A DNA stretch of 64,000 nt from Ostreococcus mediterraneus (lineage: Eukaryota > Chlorophyta > Mamiellophyceae > Mamiellales > Bathycoccaceae), in the NCBI GenBank assembly GCA_012295225.1, contig WMKK01000006.1, positions 744,001 to 808,000 on the forward strand, given 5' to 3'. The notes under the pieces were generated by a model that worked only from the letters and a program-made list of their open reading frames with translations, was not told the DNA's origin and did not search any database. Positions 1 through 9,969 of the stretch are shown here, in pieces; position 1 is the stretch's first letter; every line of letters starts with the position of its first letter. The position numbers were made by a program, and so were the translations under genes.

Positions 1-1021
1 CTCCGCGTTCCGGCGCGTTGTGAGTGGATGGATACGTTGGCATTTCACTAGGGGGTTTTGGCGGTGGAATTTCTTGAAAGTAAGCATGTTCAAGCGCCTC
101 TTTTGCCGTCGCACGCTTCTCTGGGTCAAAAGTAAGTAACATGTTGAGCAAGTCCACGCCTGTCAACGAAAGCTTGGGGAAGTTGACCTCGAGAAAGTTG
201 TATGGTTGTTCGGGAAGCTTGAACGATTTCGCCACTGGAAGCGCGTCCCAACCGGGCCAAATGTGCTCATTCGGCGTACCTAAGAGCGCACAAATCATCT
301 GCACTTGTTCGGTTTCCGTCGATCCAGGAAAGAGCGGCGCGTGCTTGAGAAACTCAGCAAAAATGCATCCAACCGCCCACATATCAATCGCCGTTGTATA
401 GGTCTCGCACCCGAACAAGAGCTCAGGCGCGCGATACCAAAGCGTAACAACTTTCGGAGTGTAACTCGCCTTATTTACAGGATCATAAGCACGGGCGAGA
501 CCGAAATCGCACAACTTTAACTCCCCGCGTTGATTCAACAACAAGTTGCTCAACTTCAAGTCACGATGAAAAATAAACCTTTCGTGTAAATACTCCACCG
601 CCTTGAGCGTTTGCATCATCAGCGATTTCACCTCTGACGTCGTAAACGTCGTTTTGACGTTATCAATCAATCTCGCCAAGTCATGCTCACAATACTCAAA
701 CGCTAAGAACACGTTATTCAACGCGTCGCCCTGAATCACTTTAATCAACCTCACCACATTCGGATGCGTAATGCGCTGTAATATCCGAATTTCTCGCAAT
801 GACGTCAACGGCATACCATCTCTCTCACGATCCATGCGTATCTTTTTCAACGCCACGATGTCCCCAGTGGTTTTCTCGCGTGCCTTGTACACCACACCGT
901 ACGTCCCTTCACCGATGCGTCCGAGTTTTTCATAGTTGCTCAACCCAGCACTGCTCGTCGTCTCGCCGCTCGTCGATAGTTTTGACGCGCGCTCATCGAC
1001 GCTCGGTACTGCATCTTTCAT
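1..1021 (-). CDS. CDK10-like cyclin-dependent kinase (3' end cut by window)
   Basis: Serine/threonine kinase of the cyclin-dependent class, translated from the reverse strand with ATG at 1021; about 340 residues are visible and the C-terminus lies beyond the left edge. Visible motifs: glycine loop GEGTYG, catalytic lysine in VALKK, cyclin-binding helix MPLTSLRE (where CDK1 has PSTAIRE), HRDLKLSNLL catalytic loop, DFGLARAY, and activation segment TPKVVTLWYRAPE. The PLTSLRE helix and the order DMWAVGCIFAEFL, LLGTPNEHIWPG and MPTYP at the end of the kinase fold match the CDK10 group (plant CDKG-like) better than CDK11 or CDKA. Family role: cell-cycle and transcription or splicing control with a cyclin partner. 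It is divergent from the next gene across a 245-base gap. The CDK10 assignment is by motif memory; CDK11 is the alternative. Confidence 0.85.
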   Translation of the reverse strand, partial: MKDAVPSVDERASKLSTSGETTSSAGLSNYEKLGRIGEGTYGVVYKAREKTTGDIVALKKIRMDRERDGMPLTSLREIRILQRITHPNVVRLIKVIQGDALNNVFLAFEYCEHDLARLIDNVKTTFTTSEVKSLMMQTLKAVEYLHERFIFHRDLKLSNLLLNQRGELKLCDFGLARAYDPVNKASYTPKVVTLWYRAPELLFGCETYTTAIDMWAVGCIFAEFLKHAPLFPGSTETEQVQMICALLGTPNEHIWPGWDALPVAKSFKLPEQPYNFLEVNFPKLSLTGVDLLNMLLTFDPEKRATAKEALEHAYFQEIPPPKPPSEMPTYPSTHNAPERG

Positions 1022-1266
1022 CGCCACCGCCGTGACGCGTATCCTCTCTCACGCGCCACGCAATGCCGGTGGTCGGTTGGGAATGTCAGAGGGGACATAA
1101 ATGCTCTCGCCACACACGACACCGCAGCGCGTGAATTCCGACCGTCTGCACGCCCGCACGCACAGGTGTGACGTGACGCTTACGCGAACCTATCGGTATC
1201 ACGCGCGCGGGCGCGTCTTGCGTCGTTGGGATCGATCCAGAAGAGCGCGACGTGTGAACGCACACG

Positions 1267-1950
1267 ATGAGACGGTTGGGTACAACGCACGCGCGCGCCG
1301 CGTCGACGTCGGCGCCTGATGGCGGTGATGACGATTGCGGGCGAAAAAGTTGGCGCATGCGACGGTTTGGTGCGCGCGACGCCGTTGTAGGCGTCATCGG
1401 TGTCGTCATCGGTGGAATGGCGGGCTTTTGCATTGGTAGAGCGCGGCGTCGGCGCGAGGCGCGCTCGGATGACGCCGCCGCGGCGAACGATGCGAGCGAT
1501 GCAACGAAAGATAGCACAGACATAGATACAGTGCGCAAGGCGCTCAGAGATGCAGAGCACAATGCGCGAGTCGCAGACGCGCGGCGCGAATACGCCGAGC
1601 GCGAGCTCTCTCTCTCGCGCTCTGCGCCCGCCGCCGCGGCTCCGCCGTCTCGTGTCGTGGAATCCGCGCCCACGACGCCGCAGAAAAAGCGCGCTCGTCC
1701 AAATAACTGGGAGCACGTCGAACTTCCTCTCACCACGTGGGCACATAAACCGCGTTTGGTGGTAAACGAGCCGTCCTCCCTCGCGGTGTTTGCGAGAGCC
1801 GGCCAAACTGTTTGGCGGTCCCGAGCGTGCCGTCCCGACATCGACGACGTGCACGCGGACATCGACGACGACGACGTCGCCGTTCCAATCACTCGTCGAT
1901 ACATGTCCCGATCGGTGCCTCCGTCGCCATCGAAAACGCCGCTAGAATAG
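1267..1950 (+). CDS. Unrecognised membrane/coiled-coil protein, copy 1 of a tandem pair
   Basis: Family not recognised. The 227-residue product has one hydrophobic, glycine-rich segment near the N-terminus (AVVGVIGVVIGGMAGFCIG, about residues 39-57) followed by an arginine cluster, which suggests a single membrane anchor. An alanine/glutamate/arginine-rich stretch then looks helical (about residues 80-120). Near the C-terminus is HKPRLVVNEPSSL, followed by an acidic run and a serine-proline tail. The same hydrophobic anchor, helix and PRLxVNEP order recurs in the gene at 2209-3243, so the two look like diverged tandem copies. A second in-frame ATG at 1357 would start nine residues before the hydrophobic segment. 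The conserved motif in a neighbour supports a real gene; function is unknown. Confidence 0.65.
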   Translation: MRRLGTTHARAASTSAPDGGDDDCGRKSWRMRRFGARDAVVGVIGVVIGGMAGFCIGRARRRREARSDDAAAANDASDATKDSTDIDTVRKALRDAEHNARVADARREYAERELSLSRSAPAAAAPPSRVVESAPTTPQKKRARPNNWEHVELPLTTWAHKPRLVVNEPSSLAVFARAGQTVWRSRACRPDIDDVHADIDDDDVAVPITRRYMSRSVPPSPSKTPLE

Positions 1951-2208
1951 TTGTACTCGTATTGTTGTGCAAATGACTGAAAACATGTCCATTCAAGTCA
2001 CCGTACTGCCGAAACGCGTCACACCGCGCCGACCCGTCGCCGTGTATCGCAGTGCGCGACGACGCCGTGCGTGACGCCGAAAGAGACGTGAAACGTTACC
2101 TCTCGCACGCGCATTCGCCGTCGCACGCGCATTCGTCGTCGTCGTTGTGCGAGAGCGATACACATTGGAGGACGTCAACCGTCGGGTCGTTCCCCTTGCG
2201 CGAAAACC

Positions 2209-3243
2209 ATGGTGGCGGTGTTCGTTTTCGGCGCCGCCGCGTTCGGTACGGTGGTGATTAGAGTGAAGAACAATGGTAAATCTAAACGATCTAACTCGTC
2301 GTCGATGTTCGATGACGAGGCGCGAGACGCGGCATCGAAGGCTCGCGTGGATGGGATCAAGGATGTGTTGAAGGCGATGGAGCAAAAGGCGCGAGACGCG
2401 GAGACGAAACTTGATGCGGTGATTCAAGAAAAGAACACGATTGAACGAATGTTAGAGGACATGGAACGCATGCGAGCGAATATGGTTGTTGAGAACAGAG
2501 AATTGCGAGATTCAGTGACTGTGTTGAAGAGTGACTTGAATGCAAAGTGCGCGAGACACGAACTCGTGGTGCGCAAGTGGCGGGACGAGTTGGTGACGTA
2601 TCGGGAAAAGAGTCCACAAGATTTCTTAGCCGAAGTCATTGGGTTGGTGAGTGATATGGATAACGAAGTGACGATTGAGGTTATTGAACCCGAGCAAAAG
2701 CCCAACGCGGTGAAGCATGAAGAAGTTCGATTGGAGGAGTGCGAGTGGGAACACAATCCGCGCTTGGCGGTGAATGAACCGACGCGCTTGTTGATGCTCG
2801 CAAACAGCGGTAGATCTGTTGGCGCGGCGCGTACCGACAGATTTAACAAAGTTTTATCTACAACGTCTAAACGTGTGGCTTCTCCGCAACGCGCGACGAC
2901 GCCGACGCGCATGGCGCTCGGGAAGCTCACGAACACCGGCGTACAACGCGCCAATGCCGCCGTGCACAAGGCGCATCAGCTCATCGATGCTAAGCGCGCC
3001 GCCATGCACACGCCCCCGCCCACGTCGGCGAAGGCTGATCGCTCGATTGAATTTGGCGAGTGCTTGCTCTTCGAAAAGAGCGTATCAACACCAACTATGG
3101 CGCAAAAAATCTCAGCATCGTCGCGCGCTGGTGTGATTGCTGAAACCGCCTTTTCTGTCGAAGACGTCATCCGCCCCTTCAGCGCGCACGACGAGGGTGT
3201 GCCAATGATGTCCCCGTCTCGGGCTGTCGCGTTACGCCGTTAA
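2209..3243 (+). CDS. Unrecognised membrane/coiled-coil protein, copy 2 of a tandem pair
   Basis: 344 residues, starting at an ATG at 2209. The first 17 residues (MVAVFVFGAAAFGTVVI) are hydrophobic and could be a signal anchor. Residues about 40-120 form a long predicted coiled coil rich in E, K and R (IKDVLKAMEQKARDAETK). At about residues 178-205 comes WEHNPRLAVNEPTRLLMLAN, the counterpart of HKPRLVVNEPSSL in the upstream gene. The C-terminal third is basic and rich in S, T and P, with possible phosphorylation sites (TPTRM, TPPPTS, SPSR). It is longer than the upstream copy, mostly in the coiled coil and tail. The sequence shows an anchored coiled-coil protein; any link to organelle tethering or cytoskeleton would be a guess. 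An additional short 5' exon cannot be excluded. Confidence 0.7.
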   Translation: MVAVFVFGAAAFGTVVIRVKNNGKSKRSNSSSMFDDEARDAASKARVDGIKDVLKAMEQKARDAETKLDAVIQEKNTIERMLEDMERMRANMVVENRELRDSVTVLKSDLNAKCARHELVVRKWRDELVTYREKSPQDFLAEVIGLVSDMDNEVTIEVIEPEQKPNAVKHEEVRLEECEWEHNPRLAVNEPTRLLMLANSGRSVGAARTDRFNKVLSTTSKRVASPQRATTPTRMALGKLTNTGVQRANAAVHKAHQLIDAKRAAMHTPPPTSAKADRSIEFGECLLFEKSVSTPTMAQKISASSRAGVIAETAFSVEDVIRPFSAHDEGVPMMSPSRAVALRR

Positions 3244-3382
3244 ACTATCAGGGGGTTCGCTTCTTAAAATGTAATGCGTTATCTCAATTAAACGGACAAA
3301 TCGATTTGCTACAAAGGTTGTGGGTGTGATGCGTTTGGGTGCTCAGTCAGTCTCGAGTCACCAAAACGTCGAAACGCTACGC

Positions 3383-6300
3383 CTACATTGCGTCTTCGTC
3401 GTCATCAGCTTTCGCCCTCTTCTCTGCGCTCCCTTGAGCGTCTTCATCGGCTTCACGCTTCTTCGGCTCGCTCATCTCCTTTTCAATGAGAGAGATCAAT
3501 GTTTCGACGCGACGACCGAGTTCCTTTGGCGTTCTACTTTTGATGAACCAGTCAAAGCGGAATTGCCAGTGTTGACGAATTTGGGCCTTGAGCTCATCCC
3601 AGTTCCCAAAGCCAACCTCCGGAATGGAGCACAGCAAGAAACGATCTTCCTCTTCAGTGAAAGATTTGAACTTGTTCGGACCATACGTCAACTTCAATTC
3701 GCGCCACGGGTTCTTGTACATGGCGATCTTTTCGCGCACCGCCTTGAGCATATCCGCTTGACGCTGAATCTTTTGCTCACCCTTTTCAATGTTTCCAATG
3801 ATGCGCTCGTGATCGGCAACCTCCTCGTATCGCTTCCAGAACATCGCGCTATAATCTTTGACTTCCTTGAGCGTTTTACCTTCAACATCGCCGGCAATCT
3901 TTTCAATGTCGTCGCGACCATGCTTTTCACATGCGCGGCAAAACGCTTGGAAATCACGGCGGGTCCACTCCGTGAAACCTTGCGAGAGCAACGTATCCAT
4001 CTCAGCCTTCTCTTCATCCGTAATAGCAGGGGGTGCGTTAGCGTCGTCCTCGGTAGGGACTGCAGTTGCAACCGCTTCCAAGGCGGCATCTTCTTGCTGC
4101 TTGGACTTGTTCCAATCATACGTCTTGCGTCGGACATCCTTGTCGTAAATTTCTTGAATTCGTGGCTGGTTGTAGAATTGGAAGTCTTGCATTTGCTGCA
4201 ACTTCGCGATCTTCGGACCCGTCTTGGCAGGACGTGCGGCTTGAGACATGGCGTTGCGATAGTACTCAGTCTCGTTGTAATTCTTCTTACGCTCACGCTT
4301 CGGCGGATCGATCCAGTTGCTACTGATGATGGACTTCATGTCGATGCCCTCAGGAAGCACCATATCCTTCTTGTCATCTTCATCTTCAAACTCGTAGAGC
4401 GATTGTTCAGCACCCATAGAGAACTGAATCGCCTTTTCAGTGAAACCTTGCATCTTGCTATTGAGTGCCTTGGTTTCTTCTTCACCGCGAGCCATGATTG
4501 CGTCGACATCTTCGTCGGTAATAGTCGACGTTGAAGAGTCGAAAATCTTCTCCGCCCCAAATCGAACCATGGCCAAGAGTTCATCCTTGCCGAGGTTCTT
4601 CTTGTTTTCTTGCAAACGACCTTGCTGAATGACCAAGGCATCGAGAGCGAGCTTCTTGTAAGCCTTCTCAATAACCTTTTCTTCAACAGAACCATCGGTG
4701 CAAAAGCGGAAGACTTGCACCTCCTTCTTTTGACCGATCCGGTGAGCGCGATCCATCGCTTGAAGATCCATTTGAGGGTTCCAATCGCTGTCATAAATGA
4801 TGACAGTATCCGCAGTTGCAAGATTGATGCCTAAACCACCAGCACGCGTCGAAAGCAAGAAGCAAAACTTCTCAGAACCTTCCTTGTTGAACGCGTCAAT
4901 GTGGTCTTCACGAACATCGCCATCCGTACTCCCATCGATGCGGCAGTACTGGTAGTTTCTGTACATCAAGTAATCTTCCAAGATGTCGAGTAAACGAGTC
5001 ATTTGGGAAAAGATCAGCACACGACTGCCACGTTTCTGTAAGCGCGGAAGAAGCTTGTCCAAAAGTGCGAGCTTACCAGAGCTCTCAATGAGATGATCGC
5101 CGGTGATGTACGGCGGACCTGGCTCAGCGCCTTGGAACAAGTATGGGTGGTTGCAGCACTTACGAAGTTGCATCACGATGTTCAACAGACGGGATCGATC
5201 AGCACCACTGTTTACAATGTCGATGTCTTTTTGTAAGATGCGCTTGTAAAACGTCTTCTGTATTTCAGTCATACCAATCTTGAGAATCGTTTCCTTCTTC
5301 GGTGGAAGAGACGTTTCAACTTCAGTCTTGAGACGACGCAACAAGAAGGGCCGCAAGACTTTGTGGAGCTGAGAAACAACGGCTTCGGATCCACCTTCAC
5401 CATCTTCGACGTTTGAAAACCACTCGTCGAACTGACCAGCGTTACCAAACACTTCGGGAAGTAAAAAGTTGAGCAATGCCCAAAGTTCGTGAAGGTTGTT
5501 TTGAAGTGGTGTACCAGTAATCAACATGCGGTTATTCGCCTTGAGCATTCTGAGTACAATGGAAAGACGCGAATTTTCATTCTTCAAACGATGCGCTTCA
5601 TCGATGATGATGTAACGCCAGTGGAACTTCTTCAACGCATTCTTTTCCTTGATGACCATCTCGTACGACGTGACGCACACGTCAAAGCCACCCGGAACCA
5701 AATACTTTGCCTTTTGCGCTTCGCGTTCCTCGCCGTTACCGTGGAATTTGAACGTGCGAATGACAGGACACCAACGCTTGAATTCGTTCATCCAGTTACC
5801 AAGCGTGGATTTAGGGACAACAACCATGTGCGGTCCAGTGATACCGCGGTGCTCGTGTAAGTAACCGAGCAAAGAAATTGTTTGAAGCGTCTTCCCGAGA
5901 CCCATTTCATCCGCCAAGATACCGTTAATACCGCTATCAAACAACTTGATCATCCAGTTCAAACCAGCGATCTGATATTCGCGCATCTTACCAAACTTAA
6001 TGCACGTCGGTTGCGACGTCAAACGCACGGCTTGGTGCTCCTCCGCTTGTTCCACGAGCTCGGCGTCCTCCGCCTCTTCTGCCAAGCCCTTGTTCCGTCC
6101 TCGTTTCCCCTTGTTCGCCGCCGCTTGCGCTTGTTTCGTGCCAGACAAAAAGTGCGCAAAAACCTCAGTTTGAGCAAGCAAAAACTTCCACTTCCCAGCC
6201 TTGTTTTCATGAGCAATCTTTGCATTTTGTTCCACGCGAACGCGCTCGAGCTCCACCGTTTGCGCGCGCTTCAACTCTCGCAACCGCTCTCGTTCGGCTT

Positions 6301-6706
6301 TCGCTACGTCAGCTCCACCAGGGGATTGTAACTCCTGCGCACGACACGCAAAAGTTCCTCGTCAGTCATCGAATCAATCATGATGTCAACATCGTCGCCG
6401 TCGAAGACAACCGTCGCGCCCGCCGTCTCGTAGTTTAAACCTCGGTCAAGATAGATCACCGCCATCACGTCCAAGATCTCGCTTCGAGAGACGCCACCGT
6501 CGCCGTCATCATCGACCAAACGCGCACGAACGCGTAGAATCAAGTCACGCCATATATCTCACCTCGGCTTCGCTGTCGTAATCGCTATCATCATTCGCCG
6601 TTCCGTCGTCATCCTGATCGTCGGCGTCTTCAAAGGCGATTTCATCCTCGGGATCGATGTGTTCGTCGACGACGACGTCGCCGTCTTTAGCGTCCGCCGG
6701 GGGCAT
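3383..6706 (-). CDS. ISWI-type SNF2 chromatin-remodelling ATPase
   Basis: ATP-dependent nucleosome-sliding enzyme of the ISWI class, about 1031 residues, in two exons: 6706-6563 (acidic N-terminus starting MPPADAKDGD) and 6334-3383, with a 228-base GT-AG intron between, phase 0. The intron is needed because the main frame has no ATG before 6283 and a good acceptor precedes GAGTTACAATCC. Domains in order: SNF2 helicase lobe with Walker A DEMGLGKT and Walker B box IIDEAHRLKNE; second lobe with SRVLIFSQMTRLLDIL and DSDWNPQMDLQAMDRAHRIG; HAND region; SANT (EWTRRDFQAFCRACEKHG); and SLIDE (FTEEEDRFLL to IKSRTPKELGRR). HAND-SANT-SLIDE separates it from SWI2, CHD and INO80. The tail is acidic and basic. 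It is convergent with the gene ending at 3243. The intron carries an EF-hand-like frame, noted in the findings. Confidence 0.95.
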
Positions 6707-7033
6707 GATGCGTGCGTGTGCGCGCGCGTGTGTGATTTACACGCACTGCAACGCGCGGTGCGGGACGCTGCGAGCCGCGCGGCGTGGACGCGAGTGACGC
6801 ACGGGGTCACGAGGTGGCGTGGTTTGAAATTTTTTTTCGGTTGTCAAGTCGAGCGCGGACCGAGTTGATGTCGTTGTCGTCGCGTCGTCACGACGCTATG
6901 CGTGGCGACGATGATATCGAAGGCTAATGCTATCATAACGGTATTACAAATGTGGATGTTCGCGATGACGGCGGCGTGCGTCGCGGTTGAATGGTGGAGG
7001 CTCGCACGGCCGAACAAAAATGTGACGCGCGCC
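6707..7033. other. Gap between ISWI 5' end and DRG2 3' end
   Basis: 327 bases holding the ISWI promoter side and the DRG2 3' flank, both genes on the minus strand. It contains GTGCGCGCGCGTGTGTG-type alternating purine-pyrimidine sequence near 6715-6735 and a T run near 6828-6838. No coding frame looks convincing and I see no RNA gene. Confidence 0.5.
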
Positions 7034-8260
7034 TTACGTCTTGAGTTTAGTTTTCTTGACTCGATCGGCTAATTTGGCCGGATCGTTGCGCTTGGTTGTG
7101 GAAAATCGACCGACACCTTCAAGGAGGTGGGCGTCGGATTTTACCACCTGCACGACGTCTTCGTCTTCGAGGGCGTGACGAAGACCGACGCGTTGACCCA
7201 TGTGTTTCGGGGACGTGCCCCAGACGATGGCGTATTTCAACTGCTTGGGGAGCTCGGCGTGGAGCTGGGAGCAAAAGTGCGTGACCTTCGTGCCACCACG
7301 ACCTTCACTGAGTACCACGGGTTCTTCGAAGTCTGCTTTTTCGCCCATTTTCTTCGTGTACACGCGCACAAGGCCCATAGCGTCCCACACGCGCTTGAGC
7401 AAGTGGTCCATGCCGAGATTCATGTAGCACGAAATGCACACTGAATCTGGTCGTCGGCTCAACGTGTCGACTTCTTCAATAGTCAGTGCATCGACTTTAT
7501 TATACACGTACAAGCACCGCACATATTTTCTATTTCCCTCGAGAACGTCAATCAATTGATCAACGTTGCAATCTTCGCGAAATAAAACTTCGGCGTGATG
7601 GATTTTGTACTCTTGTAAAATTTTCAACACCGTCTTCTCGTCAATCTTTGTCAACCCGCCCGGGACGGTATTATTCACTTGCACGCCGCCGGCTTTCTTC
7701 TTCTTCAAGTAAATTCCCGGCGGTGTTTGATTCAACCTCAACCCGACGGCTTCTAATTCTCTAGTCAAGATATCTTTATGCGCATATCTCGAATTCGCCG
7801 CCTCGCTCTTGCACGCGTCGAGCACCATTAAAATCAAATCGCTCGACTTGGCCACGGCGATGACTTGCCGTCCACGACCTTTACCCTCGCTCGCACCTTC
7901 AATAATCCCTGGTAAATCTAGCAACTGAATCTTCGCATCGTTGTAATGAATAACACCAGGAATACACGTCAACGTCGTAAACTCGTACGCCGCAGCCTCG
8001 GACTCAGTCGCGGTCAACGCCGAAAGCAACGTAGACTTCCCAACAGATGGAAACCCAATCAGCGCCACGCGTCCGTGTCCATACTTGACGACATCAAAAC
8101 CTTCGCCAGCGCTTCCCGCCGCTTTCGGTGGATTCAACAGTTCCGTGCGCAACTTGGCGAGCTTTGACTTTAAAATCCCCAAGTGTCCCTCGGTGGCTTT
8201 GTTCTTTTGCGTTCGGCTCATCTCGAGTTCGATGTCTTTAATCTTCTCTAGAATCCCCAT
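7034..8260 (-). CDS. DRG2: DRG2-type developmentally regulated GTPase
   Basis: Translation-associated GTPase of the Obg/DRG superfamily, 408 residues in one exon. The start MGILEKIKDIELEMSRTQKN is the hallmark of DRG2 rather than DRG1. G motifs: G1 GFPSVGKST, switch I EFTTLTCIPG, G3 LLDLPGIIEG, G4 YNKVD. The C-terminal part (about residues 295-375) is the TGS domain. Compared with the animal protein it has about 40 more residues, partly a lysine-rich insert KKKKAGGVQVN in the middle and a basic tail RVKKTKLKT. In other eukaryotes DRG2 works with the partner RWDD1/DFRP2 on ribosomes; that role is from the family, not from this sequence. Confidence 0.95.
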   Translation of the reverse strand: MGILEKIKDIELEMSRTQKNKATEGHLGILKSKLAKLRTELLNPPKAAGSAGEGFDVVKYGHGRVALIGFPSVGKSTLLSALTATESEAAAYEFTTLTCIPGVIHYNDAKIQLLDLPGIIEGASEGKGRGRQVIAVAKSSDLILMVLDACKSEAANSRYAHKDILTRELEAVGLRLNQTPPGIYLKKKKAGGVQVNNTVPGGLTKIDEKTVLKILQEYKIHHAEVLFREDCNVDQLIDVLEGNRKYVRCLYVYNKVDALTIEEVDTLSRRPDSVCISCYMNLGMDHLLKRVWDAMGLVRVYTKKMGEKADFEEPVVLSEGRGGTKVTHFCSQLHAELPKQLKYAIVWGTSPKHMGQRVGLRHALEDEDVVQVVKSDAHLLEGVGRFSTTKRNDPAKLADRVKKTKLKT

Positions 8261-8458
8261 CTTGGTGTGCGTGCGCGTGTCAATGAGCTATCTATGTCTA
8301 TCTATGAGTGTACGCGTGCGCGTGCGCTGATGACGTCGCGTTGTGCGTCGCGAGGCGCGTTCTGTGCGGGTTCTGTGCACTACTTTTCTACTTTTCCTAC
8401 CGTACCTCTATGACATTTTCTATACAACGAAGCTATGTGCGCGTGCGCGCGATGACAA

Positions 8459-9081
8459 TCATTCCCCAGCGGATTCTTTTTCAGCGCGCTTCTTCGCGCG
8501 TTGACGCGCCTTGGCGCCGAGACGCGTTTTTGAGCGCACTTTTTTCTTGCGCACGCCGCCGTCGACGCCGCCGGCGGCTGGCGCTCCGCCGCCCTTGGTC
8601 TTTGAGCCACCGCTGCTCGACTTTGTCGCCGTCACCGGGGCGTGCGCCCATCCCGCCGGGTGACGGAAATAACAATCAGGTTTGGAGCATTCTAAACCGT
8701 ACGTGCACATGGCGATTTCTTTCTTGCCGTCGTCCCACGCCTTGGCGGGCTCTATGACGACATTCTTTCCATCCATGTGATTCTTGGGCCACGTGTTGTA
8801 GTGCAATACCGCGTTACGCGCCATGGCGTTCTTCCTAAAGTTTACAAATGCGTAGCCTTTGCATTCATCGGTGGTTTTGTCTTTTGAAATCCATACACGC
8901 GTGATTTCGCCGGCGGAACTCAGCATTTCTCTGATGCGGGCCTCCGTGGCGGTGCGCGGAAGATAACGCAAATATACCTCTGTCTGTGACGAAAGCGACG
9001 GTCAGAATGCGTGCACAGGGGTAAAGATGAATATGCTATATGTGAACTGTGTCGTACCTTGTCGGCTTCTTTATCTGTCAT
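8459..9081 (-). CDS. RRM plus CCCH zinc-finger RNA-binding protein
   Basis: Small RNA-binding protein of 182 residues in two exons: 9081-9058 (MTDKEADK) and 8983-8459, with a 74-base intron joined in phase 0. The intron is inferred because the long frame has no ATG at its head; it has a GTACGA donor, a TTCTGACC branch-like word and a CACAG acceptor. The RRM shows RNP2-like VYLRYLP and RNP1-like KGYAFVNF. It is followed by one CCCH finger, CTYGLECSKPDCYFRH (Cx5Cx4Cx3H). The C-terminus is basic and low complexity. A clean TATA-like box lies about 40 bases upstream. The RRM-CCCH order suggests mRNA processing or decay; I cannot name an exact orthologue. Confidence 0.85.
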
Positions 9082-9120
9082 GGTGTGTCCCAACGTGTCG
9101 AGGTGTGCGGTGCGACGGAG

Positions 9121-9134
9121 GTATATATATAATT
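9121..9134 (-). promoter_or_regulatory. TATA-like box for the RRM-CCCH gene
   Basis: AT-only run (GTATATATATAATT on the plus strand) in an otherwise GC-rich gap, about 40 bases upstream of the ATG at 9081. Position and composition fit a TATA box; not tested. Confidence 0.5.
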
Positions 9135-9174
9135 ACAACTGACATGTTACACACGAAACCACGATGCGGTTGTT

Positions 9175-9969
9175 CTATGACTGATTACCAGTCGTGCGAG
9201 ATGGACGCGGGGGCGTGGCGGCGAAGAAGGAATCGGTGCTTTCGTACAGCGCGCGTTCGACGGATGATGAACGAAGCAGCGCGCCGCTGTCGATTGACAT
9301 GTCTTGAAACGTATCGTCGACGTAGCCGAGAGAATGAATGAGTTCTATCGAGGCGTCGATATCGATATCAACCACGGGTTCGACCACCGAAGACATGATT
9401 CCAGCCGAAGCTTGATGCATCGCTTGTAATTCCATGTTGCGCGCCGCCAACTCGGCGTGCTTGACGCGCAACTCTTCAACCGCCGCGCGTAACGCCGTCA
9501 CTCGCGCTGTTTTCTCATCCACCTCGCGCTCTTGCTCAACTAACCGTCGAAGCTTTTTCATCCTTGACTTAGCCGCCGATAATCGATTGGCTTGCGCGCG
9601 ACGTAAGCGCTTTTCTTCCTCTGTGAGCTCGTCGTCGTCGCGCGCCTTCTTTGTTTCCTCACCCTCATCTTCGCCTTCGTACTCGGTCTCACCCGCAATA
9701 CCCGGCTCATTTTCTAGAACAACCCCTAAACTCGGTGGTTCCGCAAACGATCGCGATCGTGCGTGCACAGGCGGTCTTCCACCTCGAGTTGCGCTCGAAC
9801 TCCCGCTCGCCGTCACCCCGCTCGCCCACGCGCTAGACTGCACAAACTCAAAGGTATCACTCGCCGATCGTTCGTGTGCTCGTCGTCGCCCGCGCCCAGA
9901 CACCGTCGTCGTCGTCGTCATCTTCATATCCATCACCGCATCCATCATCGCCTCATCCCTCGACGACAT
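9175..9969 (-). CDS. bZIP transcription factor, plant group I-like
   Basis: 264 residues in one exon. The basic region RRAQANRLSAAKSRMKKLRR (about residues 124-143) has the N-x7-R spacing of bZIP DNA-binding helices, and the N-R-x-S-A pattern resembles plant group I bZIPs (VIP1-like). The following leucine-zipper stretch has heptad hydrophobics (VEQEREVDEKTARVTAL and onward to NMELQAMHQ). The N-terminus is serine-rich with an acidic patch EYEGEDEGEE before the basic region; the C-terminus has an aspartate-rich segment VVDIDIDASIELIHSL that could activate transcription. It is divergent from eIF3a across a 446-base gap rich in CGATCGAT words. Target genes cannot be told from the sequence. Confidence 0.9.
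   Translation of the reverse strand: MSSRDEAMMDAVMDMKMTTTTTVSGRGRRRAHERSASDTFEFVQSSAWASGVTASGSSSATRGGRPPVHARSRSFAEPPSLGVVLENEPGIAGETEYEGEDEGEETKKARDDDELTEEEKRLRRAQANRLSAAKSRMKKLRRLVEQEREVDEKTARVTALRAAVEELRVKHAELAARNMELQAMHQASAGIMSSVVEPVVDIDIDASIELIHSLGYVDDTFQDMSIDSGALLRSSSVERALYESTDSFFAATPPRPSRTTGNQS

Noticed and set aside
3320-4534. 404-residue open frame opposite ISWI
   Set aside because: Overlaps conserved SANT-SLIDE coding sequence on the other strand; no domain of its own.
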